Of a stretch of 64,000 nucleotides of DNA, positions 10,469 through 19,799 are shown piece after piece. Under the pieces are notes generated by a model. It had not been told where the DNA came from, ran no database searches, and saw only the letters and a list, made by a program, of their open reading frames with translations. The position numbers and the translations under genes were made by a program. The DNA comes from Streptomyces sp. MMBL 11-1 (GTDB taxonomy: Bacteria; Actinomycetota; Actinomycetes; Streptomycetales; Streptomycetaceae). The stretch covers positions 4,963,001-5,027,000 of the forward strand of contig NZ_CP117709.1 in assembly GCF_028622875.1 (NCBI RefSeq). The letters are read 5' to 3'. The stretch's first letter is position 1; each line of letters opens with the position of its first letter.

Positions 10469-10510
10469 CCGGGCGTCAGGGGTGGCCGACCGGGCGTCCG
10501 GGGTGGCTGG
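10448..10510 (+). repeat. Three 21-bp tandem repeats across the DUF2079 stop codon
   Basis: Units start at 10448, 10469 and 10490, each CCGGGCGTCMGGGGYGRCYGR. The first unit encodes the C-terminus and stop; the next two are untranslated. It looks like a recent slippage duplication. Confidence 0.85.
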
Positions 10511-10539
10511 CAGCGGCCCCGGGCCCGTACGCGCGAACG

Positions 10540-10574
10540 CGAAGGCCGCACCCGTCCACCGGGTGCGGCCTTCG
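10540..10574. terminator. Bidirectional hairpin between convergent genes
   Basis: Perfect 14-bp arms (CGAAGGCCGCACCC and its complement) with a 7-nt loop lie between the DUF2079 gene (+) and the RDD gene (-). A second, outer pairing of GTACGCGCG-type sequence extends the stem. Confidence 0.9.
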
Positions 10575-10597
10575 TACGCGCGAGGTGGCGCGGCGGA

Positions 10598-11236
10598 TCA
10601 GTTGGCCTTGACGACCACCGACGAGCAGACCTTGTCCGCGAACGTCTGCTTCTTCGCGTCCCACAGCGGCCACAGCCAGCCGATGTAGCAGGCGATGCTG
10701 TCCAGGAAGTGGGCCAGGCGGCGCACGAAGGCCATGCCGAAGCCCAGCGGACGGCCGTCGGCCTCGCGCAGCAGGCGGATGCCCACGGCCTTCTTGCCGA
10801 TCGTCTGGCCGGTGGTGCCCTCCTGGTACAGCTGCCAGATGGCCACGGCGAGGAGACCGATGAAGCCGATGACACCGAGGATCGCGCCGAACGAGTCGCC
10901 GACCCCACCACCGATGATGACCAGGATGTACGGGACCATCATGACGAGCCCGTCGACGATCAGCCCGCCGAAGCGCAGACCCCAATGGGCCAGCTCCGGC
11001 ATGCCGCCCTGGCCCGGCTGCTGCGGGTAGCCGCCGCCGTAGGGCTGACCGGGCTGCTGCGGGTAGCCGGGCTGCTGGGGGTACCCCGGCTGCTGCTGCG
11101 GGTAGCCGTAGCCCTGCGGCGGGACACCCTGCGGAGCCTGCTGCGGGTAGCCGTAACCGGGCTGACCCTGCGGCGGGCCCTGGGGCGGCTGACCGGGCTG
11201 CTGCCCGTACGGGTTGTTCGGGTCGCCGAAGCTCAT
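10598..11236 (-). CDS. RDD-family membrane protein with Pro/Gln/Gly-rich N-terminus
   Basis: This 212-aa protein starts with about 75 residues of GYPQQPG-type repeats and ends in an RDD domain of three membrane helices. The domain shows the Arg in [19 protein letters not shown] and the Asp pair typical of the family. [20 protein letters not shown] is the conserved RDD cytoplasmic loop. RDD proteins are sometimes ion (Na+/H+) transporters but mostly uncharacterised. The ATG at 11236 is chosen because AAGGAAC lies 8-14 nt upstream and the repeat region follows. It is divergent from folD. Confidence 0.85.
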   Translation of the reverse strand: MSFGDPNNPYGQQPGQPPQGPPQGQPGYGYPQQAPQGVPPQGYGYPQQQPGYPQQPGYPQQPGQPYGGGYPQQPGQGGMPELAHWGLRFGGLIVDGLVMMVPYILVIIGGGVGDSFGAILGVIGFIGLLAVAIWQLYQEGTTGQTIGKKAVGIRLLREADGRPLGFGMAFVRRLAHFLDSIACYIGWLWPLWDAKKQTFADKVCSSVVVKAN

Positions 11237-11456
11237 AAGGGGTGTTCCTTCAACAGACGTGTGGGGACGAGATGGCCACACGGAGGAAGGACATCGATCA
11301 GCGGCCCGCCCCCCGTACAACCGCGGCCCTCATCGTTATGAGCGAGACCCGTGTTTGTCCAGTCCGGGGCTTCCGACGTTGTGCAAGTGCAATGTCCGGT
11401 ACGGGGGCGGCACCGGCAATTGGTATGCGGGCGGGGTCATCCGCGAGGATGGGGCC

Positions 11457-12341
11457 ATGACTGCCCAGATTCTCGATGGCAAGGCCACCGCTGCCGCGAT
11501 CAAAACCGATCTGACCGTCCGTGTGGCGGCTCTCAAGGCCCAGGGGATCACTCCCGGCCTCGGAACCCTGCTCGTCGGGGACGACCCGGGCAGCCGGTGG
11601 TACGTCAACGGCAAGCACCGTGACTGCGCCCAGGTCGGCATCGGCTCCATCCAGCGCGAACTTCCCGACACCGCCACGCAGGAGGAGATCGAGGACGTCG
11701 TCCGGGAGCTCAATGCCAACCCCGAGTGCACCGGTTACATCGTCCAGCTGCCGCTGCCCAAGGGCATCGACACCAACCGGGTCCTGGAGCTGATGGACCC
11801 GGCGAAGGACGCCGACGGGCTGCACCCGATGAGCCTCGGCCGTCTCGTCCTCAACGAGGCCGGCCCGTTGCCCTGCACCCCGCAGGGCGTCGTCCAGCTG
11901 CTGCGCGCGCACGGTGTGGAGATCAACGGGGCGCATGTCGTGGTCGTCGGACGCGGTGTCACCATCGGCCGGTCGATCCCGCTCCTGCTGACCCGCAAGT
12001 CGGAGAACGCCACGGTGACCCAGTGCCACACCGGCACCCGGGATCTCTCCTCCCACCTGCGGCAGGCCGACATCATCGTCGCCGCCGCCGGTGTGCAGCA
12101 CCTGATCAAGCCGGAGGACGTGAAGCCGGGCGCGGCGGTGCTCGACGTCGGCGTCAGCCGGGACGCGGACGGCAAGATCGTCGGCGACGTGCACCCGGGG
12201 GTCCGCGAGGTGGCCGCCTGGGTCGCCCCGAACCCCGGGGGCGTCGGCCCGATGACCCGTGCGCAGCTGCTGGTCAACGTGGTCGAGGCCGCCGAGCTGG
12301 CCGCTGCCGAGGCCGCCGACGCCGCCGCCGCGACGAGCTGA
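11457..12341 (+). CDS. folD: Methylenetetrahydrofolate dehydrogenase / methenyl-THF cyclohydrolase
   Basis: FolD (294 aa) interconverts 5,10-methylene-THF and 10-formyl-THF and so feeds PurN and PurH. The active-site Tyr-Lys pair is in [12 protein letters not shown]. The substrate loop is [12 protein letters not shown] and [14 protein letters not shown]. The Rossmann motif is [18 protein letters not shown], and the C-terminus has [21 protein letters not shown]. The ATG at 11457 gives the usual family length; the frame is open further upstream without typical FolD sequence. A DUF3017 gene follows 23 nt later, in operon arrangement. Confidence 0.97.
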   Translation: MTAQILDGKATAAAIKTDLTVRVAALKAQGITPGLGTLLVGDDPGSRWYVNGKHRDCAQVGIGSIQRELPDTATQEEIEDVVRELNANPECTGYIVQLPLPKGIDTNRVLELMDPAKDADGLHPMSLGRLVLNEAGPLPCTPQGVVQLLRAHGVEINGAHVVVVGRGVTIGRSIPLLLTRKSENATVTQCHTGTRDLSSHLRQADIIVAAAGVQHLIKPEDVKPGAAVLDVGVSRDADGKIVGDVHPGVREVAAWVAPNPGGVGPMTRAQLLVNVVEAAELAAAEAADAAAATS

Positions 12342-12364
12342 CGGCCGGATCCGGAGGGAACCTC

Positions 12365-13036
12365 ATGGGTGCTGGTACGAGTCCGGCCGACCCCGCCCCC
12401 GCCGGCCGGGCGGCGGACGAGCCGCGCGAACCGGACGAGCGGGACGGGGCCGCCGGGTCCACCGAATCCACCGAATCCACCGGGGCCGCTGGACCGGACC
12501 AGGCCTCGGGCGTGGCCTCGGACCCGGCCCCGGACATGGACACGGAAACCGCCACGTCCGTATCCACGGACACGGATGCGGACACGGCTACGGCTATGGA
12601 CACGGAGGAGGCCGAGGGCGCGGCCGGCGGGCGGCCCCGTCGGTCGCGGCGGTTCCCACGGTTCACCCGGGACACCGCCCGGCCGGAGGGCGGCGGCAGG
12701 GCGGCGTCCGGCGACGCGCCCGCTCCGGCCCGGCAGTGGCCGCTGCTCACCGTGCTCTGCGCGGCGGGCCTCGGCCTGCTGATCGTGGTGCTCGACCCGT
12801 TCGACCAGGCGTTCCGCATCGGCACGATCCTGATCGGCGGCGCGCTGATCGCCGGTGCCGTGCTGCGCTGGGTGGTGCCGTCGGTCGGGATGCTGGCGGT
12901 ACGTTCCCGCTTCACCGACCTGGTCACGTACGGGCTGATGGGCACGCTGATCGTGCTGCTCGCGCTGGTCGCACAGCCCGCACCGTGGCTCGACGTCCCG
13001 ATCCTGGAGGACGCGGTCCACTTCACGATCCGCTAG
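12365..13036 (+). CDS. DUF3017 small membrane protein
   Basis: This 223-aa protein has an acidic, low-complexity N-terminus (residues 1-120, with TESTESTG and MDTETATSVSTDTDADTATA runs). The C-terminal DUF3017 domain has three membrane helices (WPLLTVLCAAGLGLLIVVLD; IGTILIGGALIAGAVLRWVV; LVTYGLMGTLIVLLALVAQP). The family normally sits downstream of folD in actinobacteria. The ATG at 12365 has GGAGGG 7 nt upstream. The function is unknown. Confidence 0.85.
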   Translation: MGAGTSPADPAPAGRAADEPREPDERDGAAGSTESTESTGAAGPDQASGVASDPAPDMDTETATSVSTDTDADTATAMDTEEAEGAAGGRPRRSRRFPRFTRDTARPEGGGRAASGDAPAPARQWPLLTVLCAAGLGLLIVVLDPFDQAFRIGTILIGGALIAGAVLRWVVPSVGMLAVRSRFTDLVTYGLMGTLIVLLALVAQPAPWLDVPILEDAVHFTIR

Positions 13037-13055
13037 GGCCGTCCCGTCCCGATCA

Positions 13056-13108
13056 GCTCCGTGGTGCCCGTCCCTACCCCCGAGGAGGGACGGACACCAC
13101 GACGGAGC
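13056..13108 (+). terminator. Imperfect hairpin after folD-DUF3017
   Basis: GCTCCGTGGTGCCCGTCCCT (13056-13075) pairs with AGGGACGGACACCACGACGGAGC (13086-13108) apart from small bulges, about 20 nt after the stop codon. Confidence 0.75.
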
Positions 13109-13537
13109 GGGACAACCGGGCGACAGCCCCGGTATGCGGGGAGATGAGCGGCCTTGCCCCGTCCGGACTCCAGCGTCATGGACATGGATGACCGGAACAA
13201 GCGATCACTGTGGCCTGTGGCACGGAAGTGACCATTCCGGCACGGTGTGATCGCCGCGCAACGATGGCAGACTGGCACGGCGCACCGAGCGGCACGGAGC
13301 AGACGGAGCGGTGACCGGCGCGGTGTTCGGGGCGCGCGAGGACACGCACCTCGTCCCGGACGCTCCCGTGCGCCTCCTCGTCAGGAACCGACACCCTGGC
13401 TCCGTGCATCCTCCCGGGTGGTCCGGCTGACGTCCTCGCCGGACGGACAGCGGACGGGCCGGGGAACGCGCGGACCGGGGGCCGTCCGCGGCGGGGCACA
13501 GCAAGTACGTCCGGGGGAGATGAGGGGGGAACACACG
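13109..13537. other. Intergenic region upstream of the DUF2690 gene
   Basis: About 430 bases show no convincing gene. The long open frames across it in several phases are the usual GC-rich artefacts. It must hold the promoter of the following gene; I see no clear operator or structured RNA. Confidence 0.5.
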
Positions 13538-14665
13538 ATGCCTCGTTGGCAGGCACTGCCCGAAGAGCTCGACCCGCAGATCAGGGAGTCCGCCGGCCGG
13601 CTGCGCGGGCTCGTCGACCGCAGCGGGCTGGACCTCGACGCGGTGGCCGACCGCACGGGCTACAGCGTGACGTCCTGGGAGGGGTACCTCAACGGGAGGC
13701 TGCTCGCCCCGCGCGGAGCCGTCGTGGCCCTCGCCGAGGTGACGGGCACTCCGCAGCACCACCTCACGGCCGGCCACGGGCAGGGCGGCCCCGGGCCGGG
13801 CGGTCAGGCGACCGGCGCTCACGGCCCGGGCGGTTATGGGTCCGAGTGGTTCGGGCCGGACAGTCAGGCGACCGGCACTCACGGGCCTGACGGCCACGGG
13901 GCCGAAGCGTACGGGCCGGGCGGCCACGGGCCGGGCGGTCATGGGGCCGAGGCGTACAGGCCGGGCGGCCACGCGGCCGGCGCTCACGGGCCGGGCGGTT
14001 TCGGGGCCGAGGCGTACGGGCCGGACGGTCACGCGACCGACGCCCATGGGCCCGGCGACCGTGACACGGCGCGCCCGCCGTCCGTGCCCCACCAGCGCGG
14101 CAGCGCACCGGAGGCCCCCGGGACGCCGCACGGCGGTCGGCCGGCGGCCCGCAGCGCCGGGAGCAGGACCCCGGGGTTCCGCAGCCAGGGCGCCATGCTC
14201 GCCGTCGGGGCCGTCGGCGCCCTGATCGTCATGGCCGGCGCGGTGCTGCTCGCACCCGGCGACGACGGTGCCGAGGCCACCCCGCCCCCGTCGGCGACCC
14301 CCACCGCGATCGCTCCGGAGCTGCCCGCGGGCGTCGGATGCAGCGGCGCGGACTGCGTCGGGCAGGACCCCGAGGCGATGGGCTGCGGCGGCGAGTTCGC
14401 CCGTACGGTCGCCGGCGCCGTGGTCGGCGGCAGCAAGGTCGAGGTCCGCTACAGCGAGGTCTGCGCCGCCGCCTGGGCCCGGCTCACCGAGGCGGCCGTC
14501 GGCGACACCGTGCGGATCACCGGGAGCGCCGACGGGCAGGACGGGGAGGTCATGGGGGACACCGCCGCGTACACCCCGATGGTCGCGGTGAAGAAGGCGT
14601 CCGACGCGAAGGCCTGCGCGACGCTCACCTCCGGTACGAAGGGGTGCACCGGCCCGGGCGAGTGA
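13538..14665 (+). CDS. XRE-type HTH and DUF2690 membrane protein with internal repeats
   Basis: This 375-aa protein has an N-terminal regulator-like helix-turn-helix (LDLDAVADRTGYSVTSWEGY, residues about 30-60). A low-complexity region of repeated GPGGHGAEAY-type units follows (about 80-175). A single membrane helix (about 216-237, AMLAVGAVGALIVMAGAVLL) leads to an extracytoplasmic DUF2690 domain from about 265. That domain has paired cysteines in CSGADCVGQDPEAMGCGG and a final Cys pair (KACATLTSGTKGC). The ATG at 13538 is preceded by GATGAGGGGGGA. The layout suggests a membrane-anchored sensor or regulator, but no ligand is known. Confidence 0.82.
   Translation: MPRWQALPEELDPQIRESAGRLRGLVDRSGLDLDAVADRTGYSVTSWEGYLNGRLLAPRGAVVALAEVTGTPQHHLTAGHGQGGPGPGGQATGAHGPGGYGSEWFGPDSQATGTHGPDGHGAEAYGPGGHGPGGHGAEAYRPGGHAAGAHGPGGFGAEAYGPDGHATDAHGPGDRDTARPPSVPHQRGSAPEAPGTPHGGRPAARSAGSRTPGFRSQGAMLAVGAVGALIVMAGAVLLAPGDDGAEATPPPSATPTAIAPELPAGVGCSGADCVGQDPEAMGCGGEFARTVAGAVVGGSKVEVRYSEVCAAAWARLTEAAVGDTVRITGSADGQDGEVMGDTAAYTPMVAVKKASDAKACATLTSGTKGCTGPGE
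13790..14060 (+). repeat. In-frame degenerate repeat array in the DUF2690 gene
   Basis: About nine in-frame copies of a degenerate CACGGGCCGGGCGGTCAC-type unit encode GPGGHA/GAEAY repeats. All spacings are multiples of three, so length variation would keep the frame. Confidence 0.75.
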
Positions 14666-14676
14666 CGACGGCGCCG

Positions 14677-14696
14677 GACGCCCCGCCCGGGGCGTC
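14677..14696 (+). terminator. Short hairpin after the DUF2690 gene
   Basis: GACGCCCC-GCCC-GGGGCGTC is an 8-bp perfect stem 12 nt after the stop. It is followed by a strongly C-biased 70-nt run. Confidence 0.7.
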
Positions 14697-14840
14697 CCGC
14701 CGCCCCCGCCGCCCCCCGGCGGGGCCCCCTCGCCCCCGCCGCGCCCCGCCGCCCCCGCATGCGCTGCGTGACCGGTTGTGTGCGGTGCCACAGGGGGGCG
14801 GGCGGCCCGGCCCGGCCGGGTCCGATAGCCTGACCGCTGG

Positions 14841-14862
14841 ATATCTCTTCACGTCAAGATTC
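14841..14862. promoter_or_regulatory. Near-palindromic candidate operator upstream of mdh
   Basis: TCTTCACGTCAAGA at 14846-14859 is a 14-bp palindrome broken by one base pair; the ideal form is TCTTGACGTCAAGA. It lies 88 nt before the mdh start, where the local GC falls sharply, consistent with a promoter-operator. The regulator is not known from this sequence. Confidence 0.45.
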
Positions 14863-14934
14863 GTCGGGGCGCGGAGGGTGTCCAGCACCAGGGTCCGGCA
14901 CCAGGGGCCGGGACCCCCACCGCCAGCTGTCTAA

Positions 14935-15936
<1,002 letters not shown>

Positions 15937-15954
15937 CCCGCACCCGAGCCTCGT

Positions 15955-15989
15955 CGAGCGCCCCCGGCAGCTGCTGCCGGGGGCGCTCG
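15955..15989. terminator. 16-bp perfect hairpin after mdh
   Basis: The arms 15955-15970 and 15974-15989 pair perfectly with a 3-nt loop. The hairpin sits between convergent mdh (+) and the AhpD-like gene (-). Confidence 0.92.
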
Positions 15990-16014
15990 CGCATGCTCTC
16001 CGCAGGGCCCTCGG

Positions 16015-16530
16015 TCAGCCCTTGTGGTCGCCCGGCGTGTAGTGGCCGGGCCCCAGACGGCCCGTGACACCGAAGCGGTTCCAGGAGTTGATCACGCTGA
16101 TCGAGGCGATCAGCCGGGCCAGTTCGGTCTCCTCGAAGTGCTTCTCGGCCTCCGCGTACACCTCGTCCGGGACGAAACCGTCGGTCAGGACGGTGACCGC
16201 CTCGGTCAGGGCGAGCGCCGCCAGCTCCTTCGCGGTGTAGAAGTGCCGCGACTCCCTCCACGCGCTGAGCTGGACGATCCGCTCGACGGACTCGCCCGCC
16301 GCCAGCGCGTCCTTGCTGTGCATGTCCAGGCAGAACGCGCAGTGGTTGAGCTGCGAGGCCCGGATCTTCACCAGCTCGACCAGGACGGGGTCCAGGCCTT
16401 CGCGGGCGGCGGTGTCCAGCCGGACCAGCGCCTTGTAGACGTCGGGGAGGAGCCGGGAGACGGAGATCCGGGGCGGGTGCTCCGGGGCGAGGGCGGCCGG
16501 GGCGTGGTGGTGGGCGTGCGACGTGGTCAT
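16015..16530 (-). CDS. Carboxymuconolactone decarboxylase / AhpD-like protein
   Basis: This 171-aa protein carries the AhpD core motif. The CxxC pair and downstream His are in SQLNHCAFCLDMHSKDALAA, with an upstream Glu in LVELVKIRAS. These proteins are peroxidase-cycle thiol reductants or decarboxylase relatives. The start MTTSHAHHHAPAAL (ATG 16530) is His-rich. It is divergent from the MocR regulator across only 48 bp, so that regulator may control it; that is inference from context. Confidence 0.9.
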   Translation of the reverse strand: MTTSHAHHHAPAALAPEHPPRISVSRLLPDVYKALVRLDTAAREGLDPVLVELVKIRASQLNHCAFCLDMHSKDALAAGESVERIVQLSAWRESRHFYTAKELAALALTEAVTVLTDGFVPDEVYAEAEKHFEETELARLIASISVINSWNRFGVTGRLGPGHYTPGDHKG

Positions 16531-16578
16531 GAGGACGACGCTACGGCCCCCGGTGGCACCTCGGTATGGTCCATTGGC
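16531..16578. promoter_or_regulatory. Shared 48-bp divergent promoter between AhpD-like and mocR-type genes
   Basis: The whole space between the two divergent starts is 48 bp. It contains ATGGTCCATTGGCATG, with an ATGG-T-CCAT dyad, placed right in front of the MocR start. The mRNAs in one or both directions may be leaderless or nearly so. Confidence 0.45.
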
Positions 16579-17982
16579 ATGACGAATTCCTGGGCCACTT
16601 TCGGTGCGGACCTGCATCTGGAACCGGTCGGCCGGGGGCTGCGCGCCGGGCTGATGGCCGCGCTGCGGGAGGCGGTGCGCACCGGCCGGCTGACGCCCGG
16701 CACCCGGCTGCCGTCCTCCCGGGTGCTCGCCGCCGACCTGGGCGTCGCCCGCAACACCGTCGCCGACGCCTACGCCGAACTGGTCGCCGAGGGCTGGCTC
16801 ACCGCCCGGCAGGGCTCGGGGACCCGGGTCGCCCAGCGGTCGGCGCCGCGCCGGACGGGCCCGGCGGTGGCCGCCCCCGCCCGGCCGGCGCGGCCGGGGG
16901 CCGGGTACAACCTGAAGCCCGGCTCCCCGGACCTGTCCGCCTTCCCGCGCTCGGCCTGGCTCAGGGCGGCCCGCAAAGCGCTCACCGCCGCGCCCGACGA
17001 GGCGTTCGGCTACGTCGACCCGTACGGCCGCGTCGAGCTGCGGACCGTGCTGGCCGAGTACCTGGCGCGGGCGCGCGGCGTCCACGCCGACCCGGAGCGC
17101 ATCGTGATCTGCTCCGGCTTCGCCCACGGGCTGACGCTGCTGGGCCGGGCGCTGCGCCGGCGCCGGGTCCGGGACGTCGCCGTCGAGTCGTACGGCCTCG
17201 ACCTCCACAGAGACCTTCTCACCGAGGCCGGGCTGCGCACCCCGTGCCTGCCCCTGGACGAGCACGGGTCCCGGACCGGCGAGCTGTCCGCGATGCGCGG
17301 CGCGGGCGCGGTCCTGCTGACTCCGGCGCACCAGTTCCCCACCGGCGTACCGCTGCACCCGGACCGGCGGGCCACCGTCGTCGACTGGGCCCGGTCCACC
17401 GGCGGGCTGATCCTGGAGGACGACTACGACGGGGAGCTCCGGTACGACCGGCAGCCGGTGGGCGCGCTCCAGGGCCTCGACCCGGAGCGGGTCGTCCATC
17501 TCGGCACCGTCAGCAAGTCGCTGGCCCCGGGGCTGCGCCTCGGCTGGATGGTGCTGCCCCGGAGCCTGGTCGGGGAAGTGGTGGCGGTCAAGGGCGTGTC
17601 CGACTGGATGTGCGGCTCCCCCGACCAGCTGACGCTCGCGGAGTTCATCGCCTCGGGGGCGTACGACCGGCATGTGCGCTCCATGCGGCTGCGCTACCGA
17701 CGCCGCCGCGACGAGCTCGTCGCGGCGCTCGCCGACCGCGCGCCGGGCACCGAGGTCAGCGGCATCGCGGCGGGGCTGCACGCGGTCCTCGGGCTCCCGG
17801 CGGGTGCCGAGCGTTCGGTGATCCAGGCGGCGGCGTTCCAGGGGCTGGCGCTGGAGGGCCTCGCGCGCTACCGCCACCCGGACGCCCCGGCCGCCCGCGA
17901 CGCCCTGGTGATCGGCTACGGCTCCCCGTCGGAGAGCGCCTGGGCGGGCACGCTCGACGCCCTGTGCCGGGTGCTGCCGTGA
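16579..17982 (+). CDS. MocR/PdxR-family PLP-dependent transcriptional regulator
   Basis: This 467-aa protein joins a GntR-type winged helix (residues about 15-80: TRLPSSRVLAADLGVARNTV) to a fold-type-I aminotransferase domain. The PLP lysine is Lys313 in TVSKSLAPGLRLGW, and the PLP-binding Asp/Tyr is in LILEDDYDGELRYD. MocR regulators sense PLP or amino-compound adducts. The divergent neighbour is the likely target. The ATG at 16579 opens MTNSWATFGADLHLE, a standard family start. Confidence 0.93.
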   Translation: MTNSWATFGADLHLEPVGRGLRAGLMAALREAVRTGRLTPGTRLPSSRVLAADLGVARNTVADAYAELVAEGWLTARQGSGTRVAQRSAPRRTGPAVAAPARPARPGAGYNLKPGSPDLSAFPRSAWLRAARKALTAAPDEAFGYVDPYGRVELRTVLAEYLARARGVHADPERIVICSGFAHGLTLLGRALRRRRVRDVAVESYGLDLHRDLLTEAGLRTPCLPLDEHGSRTGELSAMRGAGAVLLTPAHQFPTGVPLHPDRRATVVDWARSTGGLILEDDYDGELRYDRQPVGALQGLDPERVVHLGTVSKSLAPGLRLGWMVLPRSLVGEVVAVKGVSDWMCGSPDQLTLAEFIASGAYDRHVRSMRLRYRRRRDELVAALADRAPGTEVSGIAAGLHAVLGLPAGAERSVIQAAAFQGLALEGLARYRHPDAPAARDALVIGYGSPSESAWAGTLDALCRVLP

Positions 17983-18086
17983 GGGCAAGGTTCCGAACGG
18001 GCCATCACTCCCACTAATCTGACAAGAGGTCCGGTGGCGGAAAAGGGTCGCCGGATGCGATCGCACACCACGGGGGAGAACCGAAC

Positions 18087-18392
18087 ATGGCCATACGAAG
18101 GCTGAGGTCGAGCACGGTCGTGCTCGGCGGCATGGGGCTGCTCGCCCTGACGATCACGTCCTGCGGCTCGGAGCCGGACAAGCGCTGCGCCGACCGGACG
18201 ACCCGCGAGACCCTGCCCAGTTACGAGTGCCGGGGCGGCAGCGGCGGCACGGGCGGTTCCGGCGGGGGCCGGGGCTCGTACTACTACGGCGGCAGCACCA
18301 GCAGCTACGACGGCAAGGTCCAGGGCGGCAGCTTCGACAAGTCGGCGGTCGACCGCGGCGGCTTCGGCTGCTCCAAGACCGGCGGGGGCTGA
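18087..18392 (+). CDS. Small Gly/Ser-rich lipoprotein
   Basis: This 101-aa protein has a signal peptide with lipobox LTITSC (Cys at residue 31). A Gly/Ser/Tyr-rich linker (GGTGGSGGGRGSYYYGG) follows. The C-terminal segment GGFGCSKTGGG has a lone Cys. It lies 5 nt before the ATP-grasp gene and probably forms an operon with it, suggesting a surface partner or substrate. The function is unknown. Confidence 0.78.
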   Translation: MAIRRLRSSTVVLGGMGLLALTITSCGSEPDKRCADRTTRETLPSYECRGGSGGTGGSGGGRGSYYYGGSTSSYDGKVQGGSFDKSAVDRGGFGCSKTGGG

Positions 18393-18397
18393 GCGCG

Positions 18398-19585
18398 ATG
18401 GAGCGCCGCACGACCGAGCCGCGCCCCGGCTGGCAGGAGACCGTCGAGTCGCAGGGCGTCGTCTACCCGCTCACCCGCTACCCGGACGACTCGCTGCGTC
18501 CGTACTGGGACGAGAGCGCCTACTACGTCTTCTCGCTGCCCGAGGTCGAGGCGCTGGAGGAGACCGTCGAGGAACTGCACAGGATGTGCCTGGCCGCCGC
18601 CGCGCACATCGTCGAGCGGGACCGCTTCGCCGACCTCGGCATCACCGACCCCCGACTCGCCGCGCTGGTCGCCGAGTCCTGGCGCCGGCGCGCCGAACTG
18701 CCGTCCGTGTACGGGCGGTTCGACCTGCGCTACGACGGCAGCGGCCCGGCGAAGATGCTGGAGTACAACGCCGACACCCCGACCTCGCTGGTGGAGGCCG
18801 CGAGCGCGCAGTGGTTCTGGATGGAGGACCGGTTCCCCGGGGCCGACCAGTGGAACTCCCTGCACGAGCGGCTGGTCGACGCCTGGAAGCGGCAGGCGCC
18901 CCTGCTGCCGCCCGGGCCGCTGCACTTCGTCCACTCCGACGGCGACGAGGCGGGCGAGGACCTGATGACGGTCGCGTATCTGCGCGAGACCGCCCAGCAG
19001 GCCGGGCTCGACACCGAGGCGCTGTCCGTCGAGGAGATCGGCTGGGACCGGCTGTCGGGCCGGTTCGTCGACGACCGGCTGCGGTTCATCCGCAGCTGCT
19101 TCAAGCTCTACCCCTGGGAGTGGCTGGCCACGGACCGCTTCGGCCCGCAGGTGCTGGACACCCTCGACAACGGCGGCGGCTCCGGCACCACCTGCTGGAT
19201 CGAGCCCGCCTGGAAGATGCTCCTCTCCAACAAGGCGCTGCTCGCGATCCTCTGGGAGCTGTACCCCGGCCACCCGAACCTGCTGCCCGCGTATCTCGAC
19301 GGGCCGCGCGAGCTGGCCGGGCCGGGCGGGGCCGGATACGTGTCCAAGCCGCTGCTCGGCCGCGAGGGCGCCGGCGTCGAGCTGCACGGCCCCGGCTCCC
19401 CGCCCGTGTCGCGCGACGAGCCGTGCTGCTACCAGGAGGTGGCCCCGCTGCCCGACTTCGACGGCAACCGGGTGGTGCTCGGCGCGTGGGTCGTCGAGGA
19501 CGAGGCGGCGGGGCTCGGCATCCGGGAGTCGGCGGGGCCGGTCACGGACGAGTACGCCCGCTTCCTGCCCCACGTCATCCTCTGA
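18398..19585 (+). CDS. Glutathionylspermidine-synthase-family ATP-grasp ligase
   Basis: This 395-aa protein matches the Gsp synthase C-terminal amidase-less family (YjfC/YgiC type): RFDLRYDGSGPAKMLEYNADTPTSLVE near residue 105, EPAWKMLLSNKALLAILWEL, and GYVSKPLLGREGAGV with the ATP-binding lysine. The family makes amide bonds using ATP. Streptomycetes use mycothiol and normally lack glutathione, so the true substrate is probably another peptide or amine. The ATG at 18398 lies 5 nt after the lipoprotein stop. Confidence 0.88.
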   Translation: MERRTTEPRPGWQETVESQGVVYPLTRYPDDSLRPYWDESAYYVFSLPEVEALEETVEELHRMCLAAAAHIVERDRFADLGITDPRLAALVAESWRRRAELPSVYGRFDLRYDGSGPAKMLEYNADTPTSLVEAASAQWFWMEDRFPGADQWNSLHERLVDAWKRQAPLLPPGPLHFVHSDGDEAGEDLMTVAYLRETAQQAGLDTEALSVEEIGWDRLSGRFVDDRLRFIRSCFKLYPWEWLATDRFGPQVLDTLDNGGGSGTTCWIEPAWKMLLSNKALLAILWELYPGHPNLLPAYLDGPRELAGPGGAGYVSKPLLGREGAGVELHGPGSPPVSRDEPCCYQEVAPLPDFDGNRVVLGAWVVEDEAAGLGIRESAGPVTDEYARFLPHVIL

Positions 19586-19586
19586 G

Positions 19587-19616
19587 GCCCAGGCCCAGGC
19601 CCAGGCCCAGGCCCAG
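19587..19616 (+). repeat. Hexanucleotide array (GGCCCA)x5
   Basis: Five exact GGCCCA units follow the ATP-grasp stop by two bases. A twofold repeat of GACAGGGCCGGGC comes next. Confidence 0.9.
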
Positions 19617-19674
19617 GGACAGGGCCGGGCCCGAGGACAGGGCCGGGCAGGGGGGGGCGGGTCCCCTGTGTCCG

Positions 19675-19790
19675 GCCTCCCGGGCCCTCGGCCCTCGGCC
19701 CCCGCCTCCCGGGCCCTCGGCCCTCGGCCCCCGCCTCCCGGCCCCGGGCCCTCGGCCCCCGCCTCCCGGCCCCGGGCCCCGCCCCCCTCA
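19675..19790 (+). repeat. Four tandem ~29-bp GC-only repeats
   Basis: Units beginning GCCTCCCGG start at 19675, 19704, 19733 and 19761, made of GCCCTCGGCC blocks. They fill the gap between convergent genes. Strong secondary structure here could act as a terminator. Confidence 0.85.
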
Positions 19791-19799
19791 GCCCGGGTC

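Noticed and set aside
11280..11456. Possible ZTP (pfl) riboswitch before folD
   Set aside because: The region has GC hairpins but I could not find the conserved pfl core; not supported.
13790..14060. Repeat array as CRISPR or integron-like structure
   Set aside because: In-frame, degenerate and without spacers; it is a protein low-complexity region.
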